Shown here: positions 1-5,470 of the stretch, one piece after another
Layout: every line of letters begins with the position of its first letter
Position numbering within the stretch: position 1 is the first letter of the stretch
DNA from: Flavobacterium psychrophilum
GTDB taxonomy: Bacteria; Bacteroidota; Bacteroidia; Flavobacteriales; Flavobacteriaceae
DNA: 5,470 bases
Assembly: GCA_945861915.1 (NCBI GenBank)
Contig: CAMAWK010000153.1
Location: 1-5,470 of the forward strand
Reading direction: 5' to 3'
Translations under genes and position numbers: made by a program
The notes under the pieces: generated by a model
What the model was told of the DNA's origin: nothing
Seen by the model: only the letters and a program-made list of their open reading frames with translations
Database searches by the model: none

Positions 1-69
1 GGTAGGAATAAATGACTTGATACCTTGCATGGCATCACGCGGACATTCGATAATTTTGATTGCTTCCAT
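1..69 (-). CDS. mvaB: Hydroxymethylglutaryl-CoA lyase, N-terminal 23 residues (gene runs off the left edge)
   Basis: Read on the minus strand, an ATG at 69-67 opens a frame that stays open to the window edge. It begins MEAIKIIECPRDAMQGIK and continues SFIPT. The ECPRD segment followed by Q-G matches the first beta strand of the HMGL-like TIM barrel. In HMG-CoA lyases the Arg of PRD (here R11) is catalytic and the following Asp (D12) binds the divalent metal. The ...FIPT continuation is what I recall from Bacteroidetes HMG-CoA lyases. The family cleaves (S)-3-hydroxy-3-methylglutaryl-CoA into acetyl-CoA and acetoacetate, the last step of leucine breakdown, in the cytoplasm. Only about 8% of a normal ~290-residue protein is visible, so another HMGL-family member (isopropylmalate or homocitrate synthase-like) is possible but less likely. 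It is transcribed away from the xylose genes and is probably functionally unrelated to them. Confidence 0.75.
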   Translation of the reverse strand, partial: MEAIKIIECPRDAMQGIKSFIPT

Positions 70-76
70 AGAATTT

Positions 77-84
77 CAAAGATA
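77..84 (-). promoter_or_regulatory. Possible Bacteroidetes -7 promoter element for mvaB
   Basis: The minus strand reads TATCTTTG here, an exact match to the Bacteroidetes sigma-factor -7 consensus TAnnTTTG. It lies only 7 bp before the mvaB ATG, so a transcript from it would have almost no leader. I see no TTG -33 element at the expected distance. In such AT-rich sequence a chance match is quite possible. Confidence 0.22.
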
Positions 85-101
85 ATTAAAAATAAATTTT
101 T

Positions 102-127
102 TTGTAATGAAAATAATTCTAATTTAG
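102..127 (+). promoter_or_regulatory. Weak candidate promoter for the GntR-type regulator gene
   Basis: A TTG at 102-104 after a T tract could serve as the -33 element, and TAATTTAG at 120-127 matches the Bacteroidetes -7 consensus TAnnTTTG with one mismatch. The 15-bp spacing is shorter than the usual 17-23 bp, so this is tentative. If it is used, transcription would start at about 132-135, inside the direct repeat at 131-150, which would make that repeat well placed for repression. Confidence 0.2.
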
Positions 128-130
128 CAA

Positions 131-150
131 TACAGAACAGTACAGTACAC
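131..150 (+). promoter_or_regulatory. 10-bp tandem direct repeat before the regulator start; candidate operator
   Basis: Two adjacent 10-mers, TACAGAACAG (131-140) and TACAGTACAC (141-150), agree at 8 of 10 positions, so the same word repeats at one helical turn. The block ends 5 bp before the regulator's ATG at 156 and lies in the divergent region shared with mvaB. Its position suits an operator for autoregulation. It is not a good palindrome, whereas GntR-family dimers usually bind inverted repeats, so the operator role is an inference. Confidence 0.3.
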
Positions 151-155
151 TTGTT

Positions 156-1154
156 ATGAAAAATGAAAATTTAAATTTTACTATTTTTGAAAAAAGTGAT
201 ATTCCAAAATACCAGCAATTGGTGAATGCAATCAATAATGCCATTGCAGAACAATTGATTCTTAAAGGCGAAATGCTACCATCCGTAAATAGTATTTGCA
301 AGGTAAACAACCTCTCTAAAGATACCGTTTTCAAAGCTTATTCGATTTTAAAAACCCAAGGAGTTATTGAATCTGTACCTAATAAAGGATATTATGTTGT
401 AGGCGAAACCAAAAAAATTCTCTTGGTTTTAGATACTTTCAAAGCTTACAAAGAAGTTTTGTATCATTCGTTTATCAATAATTTACCAGACAATTGCATT
501 GTAGATGTGCAGTTTCATCATTATCATTTAGACAATTTTAAAAACATTATCAACAATAGTATCGGTAAATACTACAAATATGTGGTAATGGACTTTAATC
601 ATCACGAGGATAAATTATTGTCAGTAATTCCAAATGAAAAGCTATTATTAATTGATTGGAATATCAATACAACAGCTGCAAATAATTATGTTTTTCAAGA
701 TTTTGGACAATCATTTTATGAAGCGTTGCTTGGCGCGGTTGAATCCTTCGGGAAATACGAAGCAATTCACTTTGTTTACCCCAATTTCACCAATCATCCC
801 ATAGAAACGGTTAAGTTTTTTGAAAAATACTGTAAAGAATTCAAATTCAATTATAAAATCATTACCAATCCCAAAGAGTTCAATGTCAAAGAAAATATAG
901 CCTACATAAGTGTTAGTGACCGAATTCTAGGACAATTTTTAGAACAATGTCAAGAAAAAAATTTGGAGCCTGGGAAAGATGTTGGTTTTTTGTCATATAA
1001 CGAAACTCCTATGAAAAAATTTATTTACAAAGGCATTTCAGTGGTTTCAACAGATTTTAAAGTACTTGGCTCAAAAGCCGCCGAGTTTATAACAAAAGGG
1101 GAGTCTTTGCATTTTTACGTTCCCACACAATTAACACTGAGAGAATCTTTATAA
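156..1154 (+). CDS. GntR-type transcriptional regulator with LacI/PBP-like sugar-sensing domain
   Basis: A 332-residue cytoplasmic DNA-binding regulator. Residues about 15-82 form a GntR winged helix-turn-helix: IPKYQQL at 16-22, the family motif LPS at 41-43, the recognition-helix region LSKDTVFKAYSILK at 53-66 and the wing QGVIESVPNKGYYVV at 68-82. From about residue 88 (KILLVLDTF) to the C-terminus the sequence resembles a type I periplasmic-binding/LacI effector domain. Its end, PGKDVGFLSYNETP followed by GISVVSTDF, is a typical LacI-like stretch, and it closes with TQLTLRESL. This GntR-LacI hybrid architecture is common in Bacteroidetes, whereas classical GntR proteins carry FCD, UTRA or aminotransferase domains. 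The ligand cannot be read from sequence. Position directly upstream of a GH30 hydrolase and xylBA, on the same strand, suggests a xylose-related sugar. The ATG at 156 is chosen because the helix-turn-helix follows directly. There is no Shine-Dalgarno site, as is usual in this phylum. Confidence 0.9.
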   Translation: MKNENLNFTIFEKSDIPKYQQLVNAINNAIAEQLILKGEMLPSVNSICKVNNLSKDTVFKAYSILKTQGVIESVPNKGYYVVGETKKILLVLDTFKAYKEVLYHSFINNLPDNCIVDVQFHHYHLDNFKNIINNSIGKYYKYVVMDFNHHEDKLLSVIPNEKLLLIDWNINTTAANNYVFQDFGQSFYEALLGAVESFGKYEAIHFVYPNFTNHPIETVKFFEKYCKEFKFNYKIITNPKEFNVKENIAYISVSDRILGQFLEQCQEKNLEPGKDVGFLSYNETPMKKFIYKGISVVSTDFKVLGSKAAEFITKGESLHFYVPTQLTLRESL

Positions 1155-1202
1155 ATAGATAGTTTCTTGAGGTTCAAATTCAACACATTAACAATCAAAA
1201 TT

Positions 1203-2618
1203 ATGAAAAACAAAAAAACAGTACTAAAACTAACAGCTATCTTTTTAATTGCACTAAATGGATTTTCCCAAAATGTAAACTGGATTTCTAGCACCGAAAA
1301 GCAACCTTGGAGAACCAAAGAAGCCATCAAAGTGATCGATGCTGATGCAACCACGGCAGTTGATATTGAAATACTAACCGACAAAAAACAACAAACAATT
1401 GATGGTTGGGGCGGTTGTTTCAATGAATTGGGCTGGCAGGCTTTGAACCTTTTGCCGTTTAAGGAGCGAGATAATGTAATCAAGCAACTTTTCGATCCAA
1501 ACGAAGGGCTGAAATACAACCTTTGCAGGATGCCAATTGGTGCAAATGACTACTCATTCAATTGGTATTCTCTCAATGAAACTGATGGCGATTTTGTGAT
1601 GAAAAATTTCAACATTGAAAGAGACAAAACCATTCTGATTCCGTACATCAAAGCGGCTTTAAAATACAGACCTGATTTGAAAATTTGGGCATCGCCTTGG
1701 AGTCCGCCAACGTGGATGAAAACCAACAAGCATTATGCAAACAAACCCAATAAATTCAATGACTTAACCGAAGATAGAGCCGTAAAAACGGTCGATCAAT
1801 TCATTCAAAAGAAAGAATATTTATCGGCTTATGCGCTTTACCTTTCGAAATTCGTACAGGCTTATCAAAAGGAAGGAATTAATGTTTTTGCGGTTCATTT
1901 TCAAAACGAACCTTATACCTACAATCAATGGCCCAACTGCACTTGGACAGCTCCCGCAATGCGTGATTTTGTTTCAGACTATTTAGGACCAAAATTCGCA
2001 AAAGATAAAAATCCAGCTCAAATCTGGTTTAGTACTATCAACAGCAGAGATTTAGAAGTTTTCGAAACGGTTTTGTCTAACCCAAAAGTTAGAAAATACA
2101 TCTCGGGAGTTGGTGTGCAATACGAAGGTTTAGATGTTGTAGAACAAATTGGTAAAAAATATCCTGAACTCAATTTAATGCAAACCGAAACCCCTTGTGG
2201 CGACGGGAATTTTAGTTGGAACGACGCAGAGAGTACTTTTGGCACCATCAAATCCTATTTAGACAAAGGCGTAAAATCGTATATGTATTGGAATATGATT
2301 TTGGACCAAACGGGTGAAAGCTCTTGGGGTTGGAAACAAAATGCGCAAGTGGTAATTAACAAAATAACCAAAAAAGTAACTTATACACCAGAGTTTTACA
2401 TTTTCAAACACCTCAGTTATTTTGTAACTCCAGGTTCAACAAAACTAGAAATCAAAGGCTTGACCGAAGATTCACTGGCCTTTGTGACGCCAGAAGGTAA
2501 AACGGTTTTGGTAACAGTTAACTCGTCTTACAGAGCAAAAACGTTGAAAGTTAAAATCGGTTCAAAGCAATTTGAGGTAAGCCTACCAGCAAATTCTTTC
2601 AATACATTGACTTTGTAA
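1203..2618 (+). CDS. Secreted glycoside hydrolase family 30 (glucosylceramidase/xylanase-type) enzyme
   Basis: A 471-residue retaining glycosidase of clan GH-A. The N-terminus (KNKK, then a hydrophobic stretch at about 7-18, then GFSQ) is a signal peptide, with likely cleavage after S22. There is no lipobox Cys, so export to periplasm or outside is expected rather than lipidation. The TIM-barrel domain contains IDGWGGCFNELGW (about 66-78) and WASPWSPPTWMK (162-173). FQNEP carries the predicted acid/base E236, and MQTETP the predicted nucleophile E329. The C-terminal beta domain (about 399-471, FKHLSYFVTPGS onward) matches the GH30 C-terminal module. Members include glucosylceramidases, beta-1,6-glucanases, beta-xylosidases and glucuronoxylanases. 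The subfamily is not decided here; the xylBA neighbours favour a xylose-releasing role, which is an inference. An in-frame TTG at 1167 would add 12 residues before the signal peptide, so the ATG at 1203 is preferred. The gene starts 48 bp after the regulator and may be cotranscribed with it. Confidence 0.9.
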   Translation: MKNKKTVLKLTAIFLIALNGFSQNVNWISSTEKQPWRTKEAIKVIDADATTAVDIEILTDKKQQTIDGWGGCFNELGWQALNLLPFKERDNVIKQLFDPNEGLKYNLCRMPIGANDYSFNWYSLNETDGDFVMKNFNIERDKTILIPYIKAALKYRPDLKIWASPWSPPTWMKTNKHYANKPNKFNDLTEDRAVKTVDQFIQKKEYLSAYALYLSKFVQAYQKEGINVFAVHFQNEPYTYNQWPNCTWTAPAMRDFVSDYLGPKFAKDKNPAQIWFSTINSRDLEVFETVLSNPKVRKYISGVGVQYEGLDVVEQIGKKYPELNLMQTETPCGDGNFSWNDAESTFGTIKSYLDKGVKSYMYWNMILDQTGESSWGWKQNAQVVINKITKKVTYTPEFYIFKHLSYFVTPGSTKLEIKGLTEDSLAFVTPEGKTVLVTVNSSYRAKTLKVKIGSKQFEVSLPANSFNTLTL

Positions 2619-2647
2619 GCGGAATATTCTATTTCAAAAAAAATAAA

Positions 2648-2756
2648 TTGGCACACAGATGAAACGGATTTTTACAGATAAACACAGATTGTTTTTTTGT
2701 CAATTAATTAAGAAATCCGCTTAAATCCGTCAAAATCCGTTTCATCCGTGTGCCAA
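2648..2756. repeat. Long imperfect inverted repeat built from 10-bp-phased CRGAT words
   Basis: Two 43-bp arms, 2648-2690 and 2714-2756, are inverted copies matching at 35 of 43 positions around a 23-bp AT-rich centre (2691-2713) that holds a T7 run. The outer 25 bp of each arm differ at one position only. The left arm carries CAGAT/CGGAT words starting at 2656, 2665, 2675 and 2685. The right arm carries ATCCG at 2715, 2725, 2735 and 2744. The spacings are 9-10-10 and 10-10-9, in exact mirror register. The element fills most of the gap between GH30 and xylB. It resembles dispersed intergenic repeats of 'cacagat/cggat' type that I recall from Flavobacterium genomes, so a REP- or MITE-like element is the likeliest reading. 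It could also form a hairpin that limits read-through into xylB, but no T tract follows the right arm on the plus strand. Confidence 0.85.
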
Positions 2757-2762
2757 TATTTG
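2755..2762 (+). promoter_or_regulatory. Weak candidate -7 element for the xylBA operon
   Basis: AATATTTG matches the Bacteroidetes -7 consensus TAnnTTTG with one mismatch and lies at the outer edge of the inverted repeat, 32 bp before the xylB ATG. I see no TTG -33 element upstream, where the repeat's right arm lies. A promoter between the repeat and xylB is plausible from layout, but this site is weak. Confidence 0.18.
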
Positions 2763-2794
2763 TATAACATCTGTAAAGTATAACTAGAAAAATT

Positions 2795-4279
2795 ATGTAT
2801 CACATCGGTTTTGACATCGGTAGCTCCTCAATAAAAGTGTCTATTGTAGAAATAGCAACTGGAAAAAGCATCGGCGTAGTCCAAGAGCCAGAAACCGAAA
2901 TGGGAATGCTTGCCGTCAAAAACGGATGGGCAGAGCAAAACCCACAAGAATGGTGGCAACATTGCTGCAAGGCTGTGGCCAAAATAAAGCAACAATTCAA
3001 TATTTCGGCTGATGAAATAAAAGGAATAGGAATCTCGTATCAAATGCATGGATTGGTTTTGGTCGACAAGCAAGGTCAACCACTGCGGCAATCTATCATT
3101 TGGTGCGACAGTCGAGCGGTTGAAATTGGAAACGAAGCATTTGCAACCATTGGACATCAAAAATGCAACGAACAATTACTAAATTCTCCAGGAAATTTCA
3201 CAGCATCCAAATTGAAATGGGTCAAAGAAAACGAACCAGAAATTTATAACCAGATTTACAAGTTTATGTTGCCGGGTGATTACATTGCTTTTAAATTATC
3301 CAATGTTATCAATACGACTATTTCTGGACTGTCCGAAGGAATTATGTGGGATTTTAAAAATGATTCTTTTGCCAATTTTCTTTTCGAGCATTATGGTATT
3401 TCGAATGAACTTATTCCAGACATAGTTGATACGTTTTGTATCCAATCGAAAGTAGATGCAACAGGAGCGGCAGAAAGCGGTCTAGCCGAAGGAACACCTA
3501 TATTCTACAGAGCAGGCGACCAACCCAATAATGCACTTTCGCTGAATGTTTTCAATCCGGGCGAAGTAGCTGCAACAGGCGGAACTTCAGGCGTTGTTTA
3601 TGCAATGACCAACAGTTTGTCCGTAAAAGAAAGTTCGAGAGTCAATAATTTTGCTCACGTTAATTATAAAAAAGGGAATGAACCAAGAATTGGAAAATTG
3701 CTATGCATCAATGGCGCAGGAATCCAATACCGTTGGTTGCTCAATAATCTTGCTGTGAATTCTTATGAAGAAATGAACAATTTAGCTTCGGAAATTTCGA
3801 TAGGATCCGATAGAGTTTGTATGATTCCTTTTGGAAACGGAGCCGAACGAATGTTGAATAATAAAGACATTGGCACCCAATTGGTCAATATCAATCTCAA
3901 CAATCACGGCAAAGCCCATATTTGTCGCGCAGCTTTAGAAGGAATAGCCTTTTCATTTGTGTATGGAATGGAAATTATGAAATCCGACGGAATCGAAGTA
4001 AAAGTAATGCGTGCAGGAAACGATAATTTATTCCGTTCGGAGATTTTTTCGAATACGGTAGCAACACTTATCGGACACGAAATAGAAATTTACAATACCA
4101 CGGGAGCCATTGGCGCAGCAAGAGCAGCAGGACTTCACGAAGGCGACTTCGAAACCTTCGGAAAATACATCACCGACAACGATCACGTGATGACCTATAT
4201 GCCTTTTGAAGACAAACAACCGTATTTAGAAGCCTATCAACTTTGGAAAAATGAACTAGAAACACTAATCAATAAATAA
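2795..4279 (+). CDS. xylB: Xylulokinase (FGGY carbohydrate kinase)
   Basis: A 494-residue cytoplasmic kinase that transfers phosphate from ATP to D-xylulose, giving D-xylulose 5-phosphate for the pentose phosphate pathway. The N-terminal ATPase-fold strand [16 protein letters not shown] is the phosphate-1 motif. QMHGLVLVD places M84-H85 where xylulokinases contact substrate, and IIWCDSRA follows. [15 protein letters not shown] (159-163) and AGDQ follow, with D242 as the predicted catalytic base (D233 in E. coli XylB). GGTSG (262-266) and RAGNDN (406-411) mark the C-terminal nucleotide-binding half. The length is close to E. coli XylB (about 484). The MHG and AGDQ contexts and the adjacent xylose isomerase favour xylulokinase over glycerol, ribulo- or rhamnulokinase. 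The ATG at 2795 begins immediately at the first beta strand, so no earlier start is needed. The stop is 7 bp before xylA, so the two are cotranscribed. Confidence 0.95.
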   Translation: MYHIGFDIGSSSIKVSIVEIATGKSIGVVQEPETEMGMLAVKNGWAEQNPQEWWQHCCKAVAKIKQQFNISADEIKGIGISYQMHGLVLVDKQGQPLRQSIIWCDSRAVEIGNEAFATIGHQKCNEQLLNSPGNFTASKLKWVKENEPEIYNQIYKFMLPGDYIAFKLSNVINTTISGLSEGIMWDFKNDSFANFLFEHYGISNELIPDIVDTFCIQSKVDATGAAESGLAEGTPIFYRAGDQPNNALSLNVFNPGEVAATGGTSGVVYAMTNSLSVKESSRVNNFAHVNYKKGNEPRIGKLLCINGAGIQYRWLLNNLAVNSYEEMNNLASEISIGSDRVCMIPFGNGAERMLNNKDIGTQLVNINLNNHGKAHICRAALEGIAFSFVYGMEIMKSDGIEVKVMRAGNDNLFRSEIFSNTVATLIGHEIEIYNTTGAIGAARAAGLHEGDFETFGKYITDNDHVMTYMPFEDKQPYLEAYQLWKNELETLINK

Positions 4280-4286
4280 ACACAAA

Positions 4287-5470
4287 ATGGCAACTTTAGG
4301 AAATAAAGAATATTTTAAAGGTATTAGCGAAATTAAATTTGAAGGCAAGGAATCCGACAATCCATTAGCATTCAAATATTACAATCCAGAGCAGGTTGTG
4401 GCAGGAAAAACAATGCGTGATCATTTTAAATTTTCAATAGCATATTGGCATACATTCTGTGGGCAAGGTTCGGATCCTTTCGGACCTGGAACGCAAAATT
4501 TTGAATGGGATCAATCCTCAGATGCAGTGAAAGCAGCCAAAAACAAAGCAGATGCCGCTTTCGAATTTATTACCAAAATGGGATTCGGTTACTACTGTTT
4601 CCACGATTACGATTTAATTCGTGAGGGAGCAACATTTGGCGAATCTGAAAGTAGATTGGCAACTATCACTGATTATTTAAAAGAAAAACAAGCCGCTTCT
4701 GGAGTAAAATTGCTATGGGGAACTGCCAATGCTTTTTCAAATCCAAGGTATATGAACGGTGCTGCAACTAATCCTGATTTTAACGTAGTGGCAAGAGCAG
4801 GCGGTCAAGTAAAATTAGCCTTGGATGCAACAATTGCTTTAGGTGGCGAAAACTATGTTTTTTGGGGCGGACGAGAAGGGTATATGTCCTTGTTAAACAC
4901 TGATATGGGAAGAGAATTAGACCATATGGGTCAGTTTTTGAGAATGGCTCGTGATTATGCACGTGCGCAAGGTTTCAAAGGAAACTTCTTCATTGAGCCA
5001 AAACCAATGGAGCCAATGAAACATCAATATGATTTTGATTGTGCTACTGCCATTGGATTTTTGCGTGCTCAAGGATTAGAGAAAGATTTCAAAATGAATA
5101 TCGAAGTAAACCACGCAACCCTGGCGCAACACACTTTTCAACACGAAATAGATGTGGCTGCACAAGCTGGAATGTTAGGAAGTTTGGATGCAAACCGGGG
5201 TGATTACCAGAACGGTTGGGATACAGACCAATTTCCAAACAACATTCAAGAAACGACCGAAGCAATGTTGATATTCCTAAAAGCAGGAGGATTACAAGGT
5301 GGAGGCGTGAATTTTGATGCAAAAATTAGAAGAAACTCAACCGATATAGAAGACGTTTTCTTGGCACACATTGGCGGAGCAGATACGTTTGCAAGAGCCT
5401 TATTAACAGCCGATAAAATCATTACTTCTTCGGCTTATGACAAATTAAGAACAGCACGATACAGTTCATT
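4287..5470 (+). CDS. xylA: Xylose isomerase, class II (3' end beyond the window)
   Basis: The frame is open from ATG 4287 to the window edge, giving 394 complete codons of an expected ~440. The enzyme is a cytoplasmic, metal-dependent TIM-barrel aldose-ketose isomerase converting D-xylose to D-xylulose. The ~40-residue N-terminal extension ([13 protein letters not shown], then [10 protein letters not shown]) marks the longer class II type found in E. coli and Bacteroidetes. All expected active-site residues are present with a constant offset of 5 from E. coli XylA: H106 and D109 in FHDYD, E237 and K239 in IEPKP, E273 and H276 in [11 protein letters not shown]301 in [10 protein letters not shown]312 and D314 in GWDTDQFP, and D344 in NFDAKIRR. 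The last visible residues, RYSS, begin a conserved C-terminal segment. It follows xylB by 7 bp after an A-rich leader with no Shine-Dalgarno site. The order kinase then isomerase means the product of XylA is the substrate of the upstream-encoded XylB. Confidence 0.97.
   Translation, partial: MATLGNKEYFKGISEIKFEGKESDNPLAFKYYNPEQVVAGKTMRDHFKFSIAYWHTFCGQGSDPFGPGTQNFEWDQSSDAVKAAKNKADAAFEFITKMGFGYYCFHDYDLIREGATFGESESRLATITDYLKEKQAASGVKLLWGTANAFSNPRYMNGAATNPDFNVVARAGGQVKLALDATIALGGENYVFWGGREGYMSLLNTDMGRELDHMGQFLRMARDYARAQGFKGNFFIEPKPMEPMKHQYDFDCATAIGFLRAQGLEKDFKMNIEVNHATLAQHTFQHEIDVAAQAGMLGSLDANRGDYQNGWDTDQFPNNIQETTEAMLIFLKAGGLQGGGVNFDAKIRRNSTDIEDVFLAHIGGADTFARALLTADKIITSSAYDKLRTARYSS

Noticed and set aside
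70..155. Small RNA, tRNA or riboswitch in the divergent gap
   Set aside because: The 86 bp are AT-rich and show no cloverleaf, no stable stem and no known riboswitch core. Only weak promoter-like elements and the 10-bp repeat are visible.
1167..1202. Upstream extension of the GH30 gene from a TTG start at 1167
   Set aside because: It adds 12 residues before a standard signal peptide that begins with MKNKK at 1203. ATG is the better start and the extension would place extra residues ahead of the n-region.
1115..1519. 134-codon minus-strand open frame overlapping the regulator end and the GH30 start
   Set aside because: It lies opposite well-supported genes on the other strand, shows no recognisable domain, and is explained as a shadow of the GH30 reading frame.
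2648..2756. CRISPR array reading of the repeated CRGAT words
   Set aside because: The repeated word is 5 bp with 4-5 bp between copies and is arranged as an inverted repeat. There are no 25-40 bp direct repeats with unique spacers and no cas genes.
2691..2760. Classical Rho-independent terminator for the GH30 gene
   Set aside because: The stem is far longer than usual, rather AT-rich, and its right arm is followed by TATTTGTA rather than a T tract. The T7 run lies in the loop instead. A termination effect is possible but not supported as a canonical site.
2828..3175. 115-codon minus-strand open frame inside xylB
   Set aside because: It is antisense to conserved xylulokinase motifs, and its Cys-, Phe- and Ser-rich translation is typical of a shadow frame.
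4280..4286. Frameshift or missing start at xylA, because the gene has no stop within the window
   Set aside because: The frame from 4287 is intact through all active-site motifs. The missing stop is only due to the window ending about 45 codons before the expected C-terminus.

Overview
The window looks like a chromosomal segment of a Flavobacteriaceae member, probably Flavobacterium or a close relative. The reasons are the AT-rich sequence, A-rich leaders without Shine-Dalgarno sites, a signal peptide ending in the Flavobacteria-like ...GFSQ, and protein sequences typical of Bacteroidetes. The genus is an inference from style; no marker gene is present.

Layout: positions 1-69 hold the first 23 codons of a minus-strand gene that reads as hydroxymethylglutaryl-CoA lyase (mvaB). 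An 86-bp divergent intergenic region (70-155) separates it from four plus-strand genes. These are a GntR-type regulator with a LacI/periplasmic-binding-protein-like sensor domain (156-1154), a secreted glycoside hydrolase of family GH30 (1203-2618), a xylulokinase (xylB, 2795-4279) and a xylose isomerase (xylA, from 4287, cut by the window end after 394 codons). xylB and xylA are 7 bp apart and clearly form one operon. The regulator and the GH30 gene are 48 bp apart. A long imperfect inverted repeat made of about 10-bp-phased CRGAT words fills most of the 176-bp gap between GH30 and xylB.

How it works together: the exported GH30 enzyme probably releases sugar from a polysaccharide such as xylan. 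After uptake (no transporter lies in the window), XylA converts D-xylose to D-xylulose and XylB phosphorylates it to D-xylulose 5-phosphate for the pentose phosphate pathway. The linked GntR/PBP regulator is the natural candidate for sensing the sugar and controlling the cluster. The mvaB fragment belongs to an unrelated pathway (leucine catabolism).

Overall this is a fairly ordinary pentose-utilisation locus. The points worth a second look are the mirror-phased inverted repeat before xylB, the 10-bp direct repeat just before the regulator start, and the pairing of this regulator class and a GH30 enzyme with xylBA. I did not find evidence of a new biological system.
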